Source: Chaenocephalus aceratus
Lineage: Eukaryota; Chordata; Actinopteri; Perciformes; Channichthyidae
Assembly: GCA_023974075.1 (NCBI GenBank)
Contig: CM043801.1
Span: 26,391,736-26,455,735, forward strand
Direction: 5' to 3'
Length of the DNA stretch: 64,000 nucleotides
This document shows, one piece after another, positions 12,346-23,237 of this stretch. Every line of letters begins with the position of its first letter. Positions within the stretch are counted from its first letter, which is position 1. The notes beneath the pieces were generated by a model that saw nothing but the letters and a program-made list of their open reading frames with translations, ran no database searches and was not told the origin of the DNA. A program made the position numbers and the translations under genes.

Positions 12346-12374
12346 GTTGCTCTCACAAGCTTTTCAACTAGAAT
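12346..12374 (-). other. Connexin 5' UTR end and splice acceptor
   Basis: On the minus strand, CTCCCTTTACAG precedes the 29 bases before the ATG. This polypyrimidine-AG acceptor indicates that the single coding exon is joined to a separate upstream non-coding exon, the usual connexin layout. The upstream exon would lie at higher coordinates and was not found with confidence. Confidence 0.65.
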
Positions 12375-15300
12375 CTGTAAAGGGAGAATGAAGAATTAAT
12401 TAGGATCCGTGTAGATTGAAGAATTTATATTCAGTACGTTATGAGTTAAAGATAGATTCAGTGTTTTAAGGAATTGTCATTTTGAAATAGGAATTACAGA
12501 GATTGTCACCTTGTAGTGTTTTAATTATATTCTTTTCACATTTGTATTCTGTATATCAAATGCCTCTGCTGTTTCTGTCAAACTAAAGCAATTTCGAACT
12601 AGCGCTGAAATTAACAATTATTTTCATTACCTATGTATCTGTACATTCTTATCTTGCCTTTAAAATGTCCTAAATCCAAAATGCAACTGCTACTTTCATA
12701 CTTTAAATGTCTTCTTTTCTCCCAGAACTCCAAAACTCAACATTTTAAAGTTTACTATCACACATTGCTAATAAAACCTGAAAATATTCACATTTGAGAT
12801 AGGTTTCTGCTTTTTGTCAAACATTAACTGTATTAAATTGCACAGTAAGACTTGATGTAGAGGAGACATTTATTTTCAATTGCTTGCACAGCCAAACACA
12901 AGACAATAGCTTGTGTTGATTCATGTCGGGAAGCAGGGTGATGTCATTCAGTCACCCTATCTAACTCAAATCATGCAGTATTTTTATAACATCCCCATCT
13001 TAAATAAATAAATAAACAATTAAAGAAAAAAATATGAAATGGGTTTTAAATGAGCAAAAGAATAGCAGGGGAAAGATTAAAAAATGAAAGAGAAAAACAT
13101 TTAGTCCGCCGTGCACACACCAAACAGCAACAACAACCTTGGACCGTTTTGAACGCAGAATACTAAAAGAGGCTGAAAAACACATAATGGAAATGACATA
13201 GCTCTAAAAAGCGCATTCTGGTAGAAGAGCTCACCCTCAGAAACATACTGTATTCAACGTTTCAACACAATGACATGACATGAGACCTCACAGTGTCAAC
13301 TCTCTGACTCTGTGAGGTGAATAAGGCTACGCTGTGGAGACAACGTATCACTTCTGTCCGCTCATTCATGGGGCAGAGCGAGCTGCAGAGTTCAAGTTGA
13401 TCTCATGACTGCGGCACTGTTTTCCCTGGCTTGGGATGTGGCATCTCGCCTGCCATCTGAGTAAACAGGAGAGGTTTGTTGCTCTGCCACGAGGCCTTCC
13501 CTCAAGATCAGGCACTGCTGACGCTGGGGAAGGGTACAGCCGCATGGAGGCAGATGGCACCTATGGTGTGCGACTCATGTCTGCCCCAGGATGGCATGAC
13601 AAGAGCTACACTGAGGAGTTTTAAGTTCCAACAGATCTGTTGTGTGTCATAGTATCAACATCATACCCTAGCATTGGGAATCTTGAGATATCTGCCTGCT
13701 GTTTTGCAAAATGTCAACTTTCACAGTCTGTCTTACATTTTCAGTTTTTAACAAAGTCTTTCCAGAGAAGGGATCTGTAATCTTAGAGGGACTTGTGAGT
13801 TTATTAAAAAAGGATCAGATTTTAGTGAAGAAAAAGCAGCATCATGTTTGGGTTATGATTTGTTGCTTAACGCGTCTCGGTTGAGACTGTAGAAAGCTGT
13901 AGACATGTTTTATTTATATCCTTTATAGGGAAAAATATAGTTTTAGGATGGATATGTTTCACTAATGCAGGCTATCTCATTGTACAATACAAGCTACAGT
14001 GGTAGTTGTATTTACAGAAAATATACATATGTAATGAACACCTTGACTTATGATATTTAAATTCACCAGTAGGGAAACACTTATAAAAAACAATATGTAA
14101 TAAGGTTGAATAAATTAGACTTAAGTCTTAATTGTAAGAACGGGTATTTCATAATCAATGAAGATGCAGGCCCGATATTAAAAAGGCATATTATTGCGTT
14201 GTTTGTAACTGTAAATAGCTTTGTCCTTATAGCAGAATATAAATAAAGGACTGTTGCAGTGTCAATAAATTATCTTTCAGCAGAATACATTTTAGACAAA
14301 GGACCTCCCAAACAGTCCACAATTTTACTGTCACAAAATGTGCATTTTCCATTATATGACTAAACAAAAACTATAATACTGTTTCATAAGGAGACAGTCA
14401 ATAACTGAAACAACCCACCTGGAAAAGTTGCAAATGCATTTCCAATCCTCAAGGTCTCCTTTGCCCTCTCTAGATGTCCCCTGCACAGTCTGATCCCTGG
14501 GATACCGCTTCCATCCTAATGTCCTGACCTTTTCCGTTATTGATAACTTCCAGAATGTCCAAAACAAAACAAAAAAGGGTGAACTTTTCAGACTAGACTT
14601 TCTAATTATTCCGTTTTCCCACTCTGTGAAGAAGTGAGGTCTCGCCGCTCTGAATGCCTCACATTCTGGCTTGTGTCTGGTTTCTATTACACCAGCCTTC
14701 TGCCCAAGAAGGAAGTATAAAAAACAGAGAGGCAGAAAAAAATCCTCCTCTGGCAAGTGACCCTTATCCAAGGGTTCAGACTTGAGGATATCGTACTGCA
14801 GATTGAAATGAACACCCAGCTGAGGGAGCGTGTTAACCGCAACACAGTCAACCTATCAATCAAGTCAATGCTCATGTGCAACATTTATAATACAGATGAT
14901 GAAGGTCTCTATCTCTCTCTCTCTTTGGTTTCTCTACTCTGTCTCTCTCTGTTTCCCTTTCTCTCTTCATCTATCTATGTCTTAGCTTCTTGGAGGTTAA
15001 TGTCTACATGCTTTGCTTATACAGAAACAGCAGTATCTACTTGTGAGGTGAAGGGTTATGTAAAGAGTCATGGCACACTTCTCACACATTTGTAAAAATG
15101 CAAAAGGTAATTTAAAGCTTCCGTCTGTCTCTCTAGAGCTTTCTCTTGTCTTAATCGTGAACACACAATCAAATGCATATCAACCACAGTAAATGTAGAT
15201 GACCACAGTCTATATTATTTGTCAATTACATAACAGTTTAAAGTGTGTGTCAGTTATGGAAGAACAACTTTGGGGAGAAAAAGACACAGAGTTTGGGGAC

Positions 15301-18189
15301 AGAAGTGTCACCGAGACATAAGCCACCTTGCCTCAGTGCAGATCCGTTAGAATGTAACCAGCAGGTACACTCAGTCATATCAAGTGTCATAATATTTAGA
15401 TCCTCCGTCCAGGCAGATGGCCAGATAACAGAGCAGTGGACAGGTCGCTCTTAGCACTCCTGCTACACGTCTTTTCCGACTTCATGTTTATACCTTCAAG
15501 GTATCTCTCTCTGTATCTCTCTCTGTCTCCCTTTTCTCTCTCACTCAGACACACACACACACACACACACACATAGTTCTTTACATTTGAAAAATAACAC
15601 GACAAAGTGCAGATGAGGAGGTGATTCATTCAAGATTAAAAACGGAAAGGAATTTCTCCATCTCTTTATTGTGTGTGCCAGACTTACCCGTCACATTTGG
15701 GAAGGGATCTAAAGTCAGCTACTCTTAATAGAGGACAGATAAACGTGTGTGTGTGTCTGGCTTGCGTTAATTAAATGTGTCTGGTCATTGTCACAGCGAC
15801 CATATTATTATAATGTTACTTTCACAAGGCCCTCAATAACCCTAAATGATGACCTGTGTACAGCTATAAAGCCAAGAATAACGTTCAACAATACCTGAAG
15901 GCCACCATCAGGCAGATCAAACTTTCAACTCTATTTCTTAAATGATGATGAAAAATGGCTGTGCTTTAATATATGTTTTGGATATTAGACTGTCTTTAGG
16001 TAGATAGCAAAGAAATCTGCAGTGAGAAACAAGCACGTCAGAAGTCTTTAGATGCATTTAGATCCTGTTAGTGTTTGAGTAATTTGTGGTCGAAAGAAAG
16101 CTCTGAGAGCCAGCCATCTGGGCCTGCAGGACCCATCCTCCTGAGGCCGGCCTTCAGGGCTCCCCTTTCCGTCTGACTGAGGAGATGTGGCATGGCGAGC
16201 ACCCCTGGTGCAGCACTGAAGAAAAGAAGACAGGGAATTGCTGCTGGAATGACCAGAGCATTTGGGGTTTGGACATGTGCTATCCCTAAGGGACAGATAA
16301 GCACGTGTTTGTAAGTTGCAGTGCATTTCTTTCCATCCAAAATCTTTCCGTCATCAAAACAGCACAGATGGTCCAGTGGCGACGGTTGTTGAGTGAAAAT
16401 TCGACTTGAAGTTGATTCTCCAACATTTGGTAGAACTTGTGGGGATTTAACATGTACACTCACTAAGGTGCCACTATGCTATATATTTACACATGTAATA
16501 CTACCAAGGTACTGCAATTTATTGTAGTCTTTACATTTTTGTGTAAGAACATCGTCTATCATTTTTAATATTGGAAAATACAATAAGTAACTTTGCCAAA
16601 AAGGGAATAATCAAGCAAAAGATTGACCTTCCAACTATTATTTGGTCTTTGAAACTGCATTTAAACGCTTGAAATGCTTACAGTTCCTTTAAGCAAAGGC
16701 AAAAGTGCACAAACGATGCAGTCAAACCAATGACTGTCTAGTTTTAAATGTGTTGTCACTGTGTCCTCTGACAACTCAGGCTGTTCTAGCTTTGGGAAAC
16801 TCTAGGTCATGCTGATAAATATTGATTGGATTGCCCAAAGCAAGGAAAATATAACAGTATTACCCTGTAAGACATTGTTTGACATTGCTCTTGTCACAAG
16901 GACTGGCATCATGTGAGCCAAATATGAATGTTTAATATTCATTAGGGTTATGGTTATATTTAGCGTTAAATGTAATATAGAGCAGATGTTGTGTCAGTTG
17001 TGGTAGCATCTGGAAGACACACACAACTTTAAAATAATCTAACATGACAGCTGACAATTAAAGAAAAACTTACTTTTAAGACAAAATTGAAGAAAACTAA
17101 TCAGCAAAATATTGTAGTGCACTTGCTGTATACAATCTTTAAGAATCAATGCCATTTTTAAAACGTGCTTTTATGCCATTTTTAAAACGTACTTTTATCA
17201 CATATTTTAACACACAACATGTTTGTTTTGTTATTCCCAGACTGTTTCACCTTTAGGAGGTCACTGCGAGCTGTGAGGGTTTGCAGCGTAGCCGAGTGTT
17301 GAAGTGATGCAACATGGAGGAGTGAACATCTCGACTTCTCTCCTTGGCTGCCACCAATGTCATCACAAGCGTTTTATCCACATGTATTTACTGAACAAAG
17401 TTGATGCGAGCAGACTGGGGGCTGTGGAGGTCTGTGTTTATGTAACAGATCAAGCTCCACCATGTGACTTCCATGTCCCCCCCCCCCCTCAGAGAAAAGA
17501 GTGACACAAGACACCAGAGCAAAAACATGCAACTTGGTGCTTGGACTCCTTCTCTCTCCCATCTCTCCTACTACTATCATTAAACTGCTCTTACCAGGCT
17601 GCAGGGGGCTATCCCATGGGCAGCCTGACAGTGGTGGCAGTCCCATCTCATTTGTTCATTTTTCTCCCAGTTTCTCAGCCAAGCCTATCCTACCCCCAGG
17701 GTTAGTGTGTCCCGTGCCAGTTTTACTAAGGCTGTACTCCACTGAAGCGACTGAGATGAAAAGCCTTGAGGTGGATGCCAACAACTTCTCTCAGTCAGGG
17801 CAATGCGTCTCACACATGAACACAGCAACTTGTATTGAAAATTAGCCTCGCCACTACAGTAAAGCGAGGGAGTGTGTGTAAGGGGATTAAGTGTTAGCTG
17901 TCTTTTCCTACAAATATTTTATATATCATCTTCATCCCATACTCTGAATTTATGTAACAGGACAAAATGAGGACGTATCGCAATATTTTAATAGTCTTAA
18001 TACAATTAAATGTATTTTATCTGTCTTAGAGAGAGGTTCCAGTTTACTGCCCAACAACAATCTATCTATTCTGGTAATACAAAAAAAAGTGTTTTACACA
18101 TCAGTGACGTTGCTTAACATTTATCAGCTTGACCTGTAAACTTAACATCAAGTGCTCAAAATGAGTGTCTCATCAATGTTTATAACATA
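12375..18189. other. Long non-coding stretch (connexin upstream/intron)
   Basis: No exon or conserved protein frame was recognised. It contains simple repeats: CT-rich at about 14910-14965, CA at about 15547-15573, and a C-run near 17477. Several open frames of 60-140 codons (for example 14352-14771 and 16068-16463, minus) have no recognisable domain and look accidental. Part of this is probably the intron and promoter of the connexin gene. Confidence 0.4.
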
Positions 18190-18194
18190 AGTAG

Positions 18195-18672
18195 TGTGGG
18201 GGAAACTTCTGTGTAGCAATGCAGTGGGAGTCACCGACTCATGAAGGAGACACAGGAAGAGCAGGAGCTTTGATGTCAAATACTGATGGTTTATTTGGAG
18301 CTTCGGCCGGAGAATTCACATCACAAGTCCAAGAGCCAGAGGTTCTGACTTCACGGTAGAGTTGCCACGTCAATTCTGAAGAACTCTACCCCAGACCCAT
18401 GTATTTAGCTAGTTCAGAGAGAATCATCAACATGCTGCATAACAAGGTAGAATCATAACACCTCTATCAGCTGACGCCAACAGGCAGGAACATCGAACCA
18501 TATAACACCTCTATCAGCTGACGCCAACAGGCAGGAATATCTAACAATATAACAACAGATAGAACACTGAGAGCACAGCAGCCAAGGTTACGAGGTGCGT
18601 GTGCTCAGTCAGGAGAGATTGTACTGATAAACAGGGTCAAAGTTATGGGCCTTGGAAAATATTTCCCCAACA
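18195..18672. mobile_element. Solo LTR (478 bp)
   Basis: The segment begins TGTGGGGGAAA and ends TTTCCCCAACA, an imperfect terminal inverted pair with TG...CA ends. It is flanked on both sides by AGTAG (18190-18194 and 18673-18677), a perfect 5-bp target duplication as made by retroviral-type integrases. An AATAAA reads on the minus strand near 18290. A tandem pair of about 48 bp containing TATCAGCTGACGCCAACAGG lies inside (18454-18545). There is no internal retroelement sequence, so this is the product of LTR-LTR recombination. Family not assigned. Confidence 0.85.
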
Positions 18673-18799
18673 AGTAGGAAAGAGTACAAGGCTAACTTTT
18701 TTGTAATGGTCAGAGTGAGAGCTTTATTTTTCACAGACATTTTTTAAACACTCGAAAACTGTGCAACTCAAATACATGCTTAATTGTTGGCTAAATTAC

Positions 18800-19281
18800 A
18801 TTATATTATTACATTACATTGCATTTAGCTGACGCTTTTATCCAAAGCGACTTACAATAAGTGCGTTCGACCAACAAAATACAGACTTGAAGAAAACAGA
18901 ATCATATAAGTACATCAGGTTTCATAGAGCAAAAACATTTGAAGTGCTACTCAACTGGCTTTAGGTAAGCCAGTCCTTTATTAGTATATAAGTGCTTTGT
19001 TAATAGTTCTATCGCTCGAAGTGGAGTCGAAAGAGATGAGTTTTCAGTCTGCGCCGGAAGGTGTGTAAGCTTTCTGCTGTCCTGATGTCAATGGGGAGCT
19101 CATTCCACCATTTTGGAGCCAGGGAACTTGGGTCCCCTTCACAGCGAGGGTGCAGCGAGCCGTTTGGTTGATGCAGAGCGGAGTGCACGTGCTGGGGTGT
19201 ACGGTTTAACCATGTCCTGGATGTAGGAAGGGCCAGATCCATTCGCAGCATGGTACGCAAGTACCATTGTCTTGAAGTGAA
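18800..19281 (-). mobile_element. 5'-truncated L2-type LINE, 3' end
   Basis: It matches the 3' end of the L2 copy at 39567-40075 nearly base for base. It holds the conserved L2 tail (TTAGCTGACGCTTTTATCCA) followed by a short ATTACATT-type tract. The minus strand encodes the reverse-transcriptase C-terminus, ending WWNELPIDIRTAESLHTF through LFRLHFER at 19009. Compared with the 39.8 kb copy it lacks about 30 bases around 19128, so the frame is clean here but disturbed there. Homology stops at about 19281, the 5' truncation point. Confidence 0.88.
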
Positions 19282-20084
19282 TGTAAATGATACATTGGGA
19301 CCATGTTCGGTTATATTACTGGCAAAGTTATATGAAAATATAGTTCAGTGGAAAGCCAATATCTGATTTAGATAGCCAGAAGATAATTATGTATTTATGA
19401 TGAGTCACAATAGATTACAATTGAACACTATACATACGATAATCAAGACGTGGTAATAAGTTTACAAGATGTAGATACTGTATGTATTGCTTGTTTTATT
19501 CTCCGTCATAATTTTTACACTCACTTGCTGATCAAGTTTTCCATCAGGGCAGAACAATTCCAACACACAACTACCCAAATAATAATAATAAAAAAACAAG
19601 GCTGTGCTTGCAGTGCTGGAGGGCCTTAATCTTTGACATTGTCTTGTCGAAACTGGCTATGTCATGGGCTGATCTGGGGCAAGCCCAAAGGAGCAGCAGA
19701 CCTGGCCAGGGTCATTTGAACTACCAGAGATAAGTCTACTATAACTCCTTAATTCAAGATGTCTTAGTGCCGTTAACCTTCTCCAACTCAGTGTATTCCT
19801 GTGGCAACACTGCAGGATTACGCTGATAACAGCAATATATCATTATGGTATACGGTTATTAAGCCAATGATAAGACAAGACAATCTGCAGAGCAAAAGGC
19901 ACGGGCTATACTGTATATTTACAATTCTGCAAAATATTAACCTTCAAGGTCAATGGTTATGATTTGTGCAAGGATGGTTTTGCATTTACTAAAGAGAAAA
20001 ATAACACCTTGAATAAATATCAATTCTGGATTTTATGTTTGCTTTGAAATCTTCATTTTGTACGTAGATTTTACAAATGTTCTC
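19282..20084. other. Intergenic, no gene seen
   Basis: AT-rich, with no protein-like frame, RNA gene or repeat that I can name. Confidence 0.4.
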
Positions 20085-22039
20085 GGTAACACTTTATTTT
20101 GATAGTCCATAGTTAACACTCTATAAGTCAATATATCAGTTAAATATCTTAACTATCCCCCTTATTTAAAGCAGTATTTTGTACCCTACTCACCAATTCA
20201 TTAAGTTAGATATTCTGTTCAGATTTATGTCTCTGTCCCCTCTGCAAACAAATGTATTGGCAGAAGAGCGTTCATGTTTAAAGCCCCAACTGATTGGAAT
20301 ACTTTACCTGCTGCTATTAGATCTCTTGCATCATTGGGTGTATTTAAACACGCATTGTATTAACTGATATTGATGAAACTGATTTGCTTGACTGTCTCAA
20401 ATTGTAATGATTGTGTGCATTGCTTGAATTTCACTTAATCAATCAATCAATGTTTATTTATATAGCTCAATATCACAAATGTTACATTTGTCTCAGTGGT
20501 CTTCACAGTGTGTACAGAATATCAGTATGACAATACAGACTGTATGTGGTTTGTCTTGTGTGTCATGTTTTGCATTTTGTCTTTTTGTTTATGTATGTCT
20601 GTAAGTTATTGCTATTGTCGGGACCCCCTTGAAAACGAGATGGTGCATCTCAAGGGGTTTATCCCAATGAATACAAATGTCTATATATCAGTTGACATTT
20701 AGTAGCATGTCAACAGGTTATTAACCAATATTCAACCTTACTATCTGTAGATTGTGTCAACATCTTCAAAAATTGACAACCAACTACTCAAAATCAATCT
20801 GTCAGTTGAAAGTCAACAGGGTCATGTCGACTATCTGTTGATCTGTTGAGAGTCAAGATGTCAACTAAAGATTACATTAAGCATTAGTTGATGATCAACA
20901 GATAAGCAACTTTGGAGTTTAGTTGACTATTACATTAAGCATTAGTTGATTCAATTCAATTCAAAACCTTTATTTATCCAGGTAAAATCCCATTGAGATC
21001 AATGATCTCTTTTTCAAGGGAGACCTGCAGCAGTAGGTTCCACGTGAAGACATAAAAACATAAACAACAGAACAACAAAAGGACATCATACAGCAAAATG
21101 TACAGGGATTACAATTTACATATTTAACCACATGTACAGGTACCAACAGCATCTGATTTTGAAGCATCCAACCGAGCTTTAAAAACATGTAGTGGTACTA
21201 GCTTGGTAATGTTCCATTCTTTTTGCAGACCGTTCCATGTTAGTGGAGCTGCACATCTAAAAGCTTTCTTCCCTAAGACAGTCCTAGCACTTGTCACATT
21301 TAATAAAACCACAGCATGCGATCTCAGGCAATAAGTACTTTCAATTCGCAGAGAGATCAGGGAGCAGATATAAGATGGTAGTTTATCCAACATGGCTTTG
21401 TAAATGAAAAAGTACCAGTGACTGAGCCTCCGTACAGTAAGTGATGGCAAAACCGCCTTGGTATAGGCTACAGTGCTTTTGATGATCAACAGATAAGCAA
21501 CTTTAGAGTTTAGTTGACTATCTGTTGATCGTCAACTAATCTAGAGTTGTTACAGAGGTCGCGTTAACTGAATATTTTCCATTTTATGACGGATTTTTTT
21601 TAACAATGACGGACAAATCTGAAAGCAGTCCTTCATTTTGACAGATTAGAACAAACTCGGAACAGCACCACATTTCCCCCGCAGCGAGGCTCCGGTGTTA
21701 TGCCGTGTTATGCATGCCCTCCAAAAAGGATATTATACCGTTTCCAAACCTAACGGTGCCGTACAAATCATTGAAATGTCTGTGAGTTTTGGCTTTACGC
21801 TGTGCACGCTCCCGCGAGGTGCAGCAGCCATGCATAACACGGCGCATGTGAACTGTCTCTCTCCCCCCCCCCCACACCCCCACACCCCCATTTTTGTAAA
21901 GATCAACACTTGAGATGTACCTTATATTCTACTGGCAGTTAGTTAAATGCATGTTAATTGTCTGTTGAAACAGTGTTGTTGAATGTCAACTGATGACTTA
22001 TAGAGTGTTAACTATGGACTATCAAAATAAAGTGTTACC
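20085..22039. mobile_element. TIR element starting GGTAACACTTTATTTTGATA, with nested insertions
   Basis: The left end (GGTAACACTTTATTTTGATA, then GTCCATAGTTAACACTCTATA) is the reverse complement of the right end at about 21990-22039. The interior has repeated palindromic phrases around GTTGATGATCAACAGATAAG. A short retroposon fragment (CAATCAATCAATGTTTATTT at about 20440) and a LINE 3' end (20951-21485) are inserted inside. No target duplication is evident because the right end abuts another element's target site. No transposase was found. Confidence 0.7.
20951..21485 (-). mobile_element. 5'-truncated non-LTR retrotransposon, 3' end of RT ORF
   Basis: The minus strand at 21124-21489 encodes a typical LINE carboxyl end (FIYKAMLDKLPSYICSLI, LGKKAFRCAAPLTWNGLQ), followed by a 3' UTR ending in TTGAATTGAATTGAATC repeats at 20951. 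It lies inside the GGTAACAC element, interrupting a phrase whose intact version is seen at 20878-20915. The clade is not certain. It is not the L2 family seen elsewhere in this window. Confidence 0.72.
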
Positions 22040-22709
22040 ATCAGGCTTGGAATTTCGTCATTTTAGGGGCAAGGCCATTTGGCCTTCCCGTTCAAATTTT
22101 TTTTAAGTGCACAAAGGCCACATGACAGGGCACAAAGGCCACATGACAGGGCACAAAGGCCACATGACAGGGCACAAAGGCTGTTTGGTTAAATTACGCT
22201 GGTCAATCAACATGACTGAAAAGTGTAGCACTAACGTCAACACCAGTCGTTTTACAAACGGCTGTATAGCAATAGTGTTTCTTAAACGTATACGTTAAGT
22301 TCAGCCATAAACCACATAAGTCAGTCAGGGGTAGACAGTAAGGGTAAAATTGTATTGTCACTGCATTGTAACCACTGGCCCGGAGCATTCGTCCACCAAA
22401 AATCGACTAATAATGAAGAAAATTAACACATGTGTTGCAATAATTTATGCACTAACTACATTACTACTTGTACTACAACATTTTAATCATCAGTTCTTCC
22501 TCATTTTCCTCAATTGTTCATATTTGGTTTATTAAAATAATGATATTGTGGTCATTGTTAAAAAATGTCTGCTATTATTATGAGTATTATTATTTGTATA
22601 ATGCACTTTCTGCCTTCCTGTCATTAGGAGTTAGACATGTAATGGCTATATGTAATTGATTTGATTAGAACCTTCATTATCCTAAACTGCTGGGACATTT
22701 CGCCAATAC

Positions 22710-22876
22710 TGTAATATCTTGGATATTAACAGACAACGGAACAGTTGGTTATTTAACAGGACTCTTTATTGCTGCCTCCGGTGGTTCTCTCGCCACCCCC
22801 ACTTACTGTCACTGTCGTAAACATGCCGTAACGTATATGACAACTCCCCTTGTAGTCAGTTAACAATACTATGACA
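22710..22876 (-). repeat. 3' LTR of the Gypsy element
   Basis: Copy of 29166-29332. On the minus strand it is directly preceded by a purine-rich tract, AAAAGGGAAAAAGGGAGA (about 22877-22894), the polypurine tract that primes plus-strand DNA. Just inside that are about three copies of a 46-bp unit containing CACATATCAATAACTTAGAT (22897-23010). Confidence 0.92.
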
Positions 22877-23061
22877 TCTCCCTTTTTCCCTTTTAACAAT
22901 ATAACACATATCAATAACTTAGATATCTTTTCTCTAACAATTCAACACATATCAATAACTTAGATATCTTTCTTTAACAATATCAACACATCAATAACTA
23001 TGACATCTCTCCTTTTTTTCTCTTTTTTTTTTACAATAACAACACCCTTTTTTTTGTTATT

Positions 23062-23237
23062 GAACTGTCCCCTCACAGGTCAAGTCTCTGGAAAGGTCTA
23101 ACAGGTCTACCAGACCTGGTTTGGATCAGTCCATCAGTGTTCCTTGTTGGACCATGCGAGCCATGTTCTGGGCTCATCTGAATGTCTGGTGTGTTATTCC
23201 TGGGATTTGTGTCGTCGTTCGCTGGAGGCCCCGCTAC
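23062..23237 (-). pseudogene. Displaced C-terminus of Gypsy pol
   Basis: Left of the nested transposon, the minus strand continues the pol tail in frame with AVPVAGPP and ends ...TRSGRPVRPFQRLDL followed by TGA near 23073. This Arg/Pro-rich ending is usual for Gypsy integrases. It shows that the 2.8 kb element (23238-26016) landed within the last ~50 codons of pol. Coordinates of the stop are approximate. Confidence 0.7.

Noticed and set aside
13436..13624. 62-codon plus-strand frame (GYSRMEADGTYGVRLMSAPG...) as an exon
   Set aside because: No recognisable domain and no convincing splice sites around it.
14352..14771. 139-codon minus-strand frame as a gene
   Set aside because: Composition is not protein-like, with no family match by eye.
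16068..16463. 131-codon minus-strand frame
   Set aside because: No domain, no neighbouring exons, and overlapping frames of similar length.
22107..22298. Small protein with GHKGHMT repeats
   Set aside because: Generated by the 21-bp tandem inside the hAT element.
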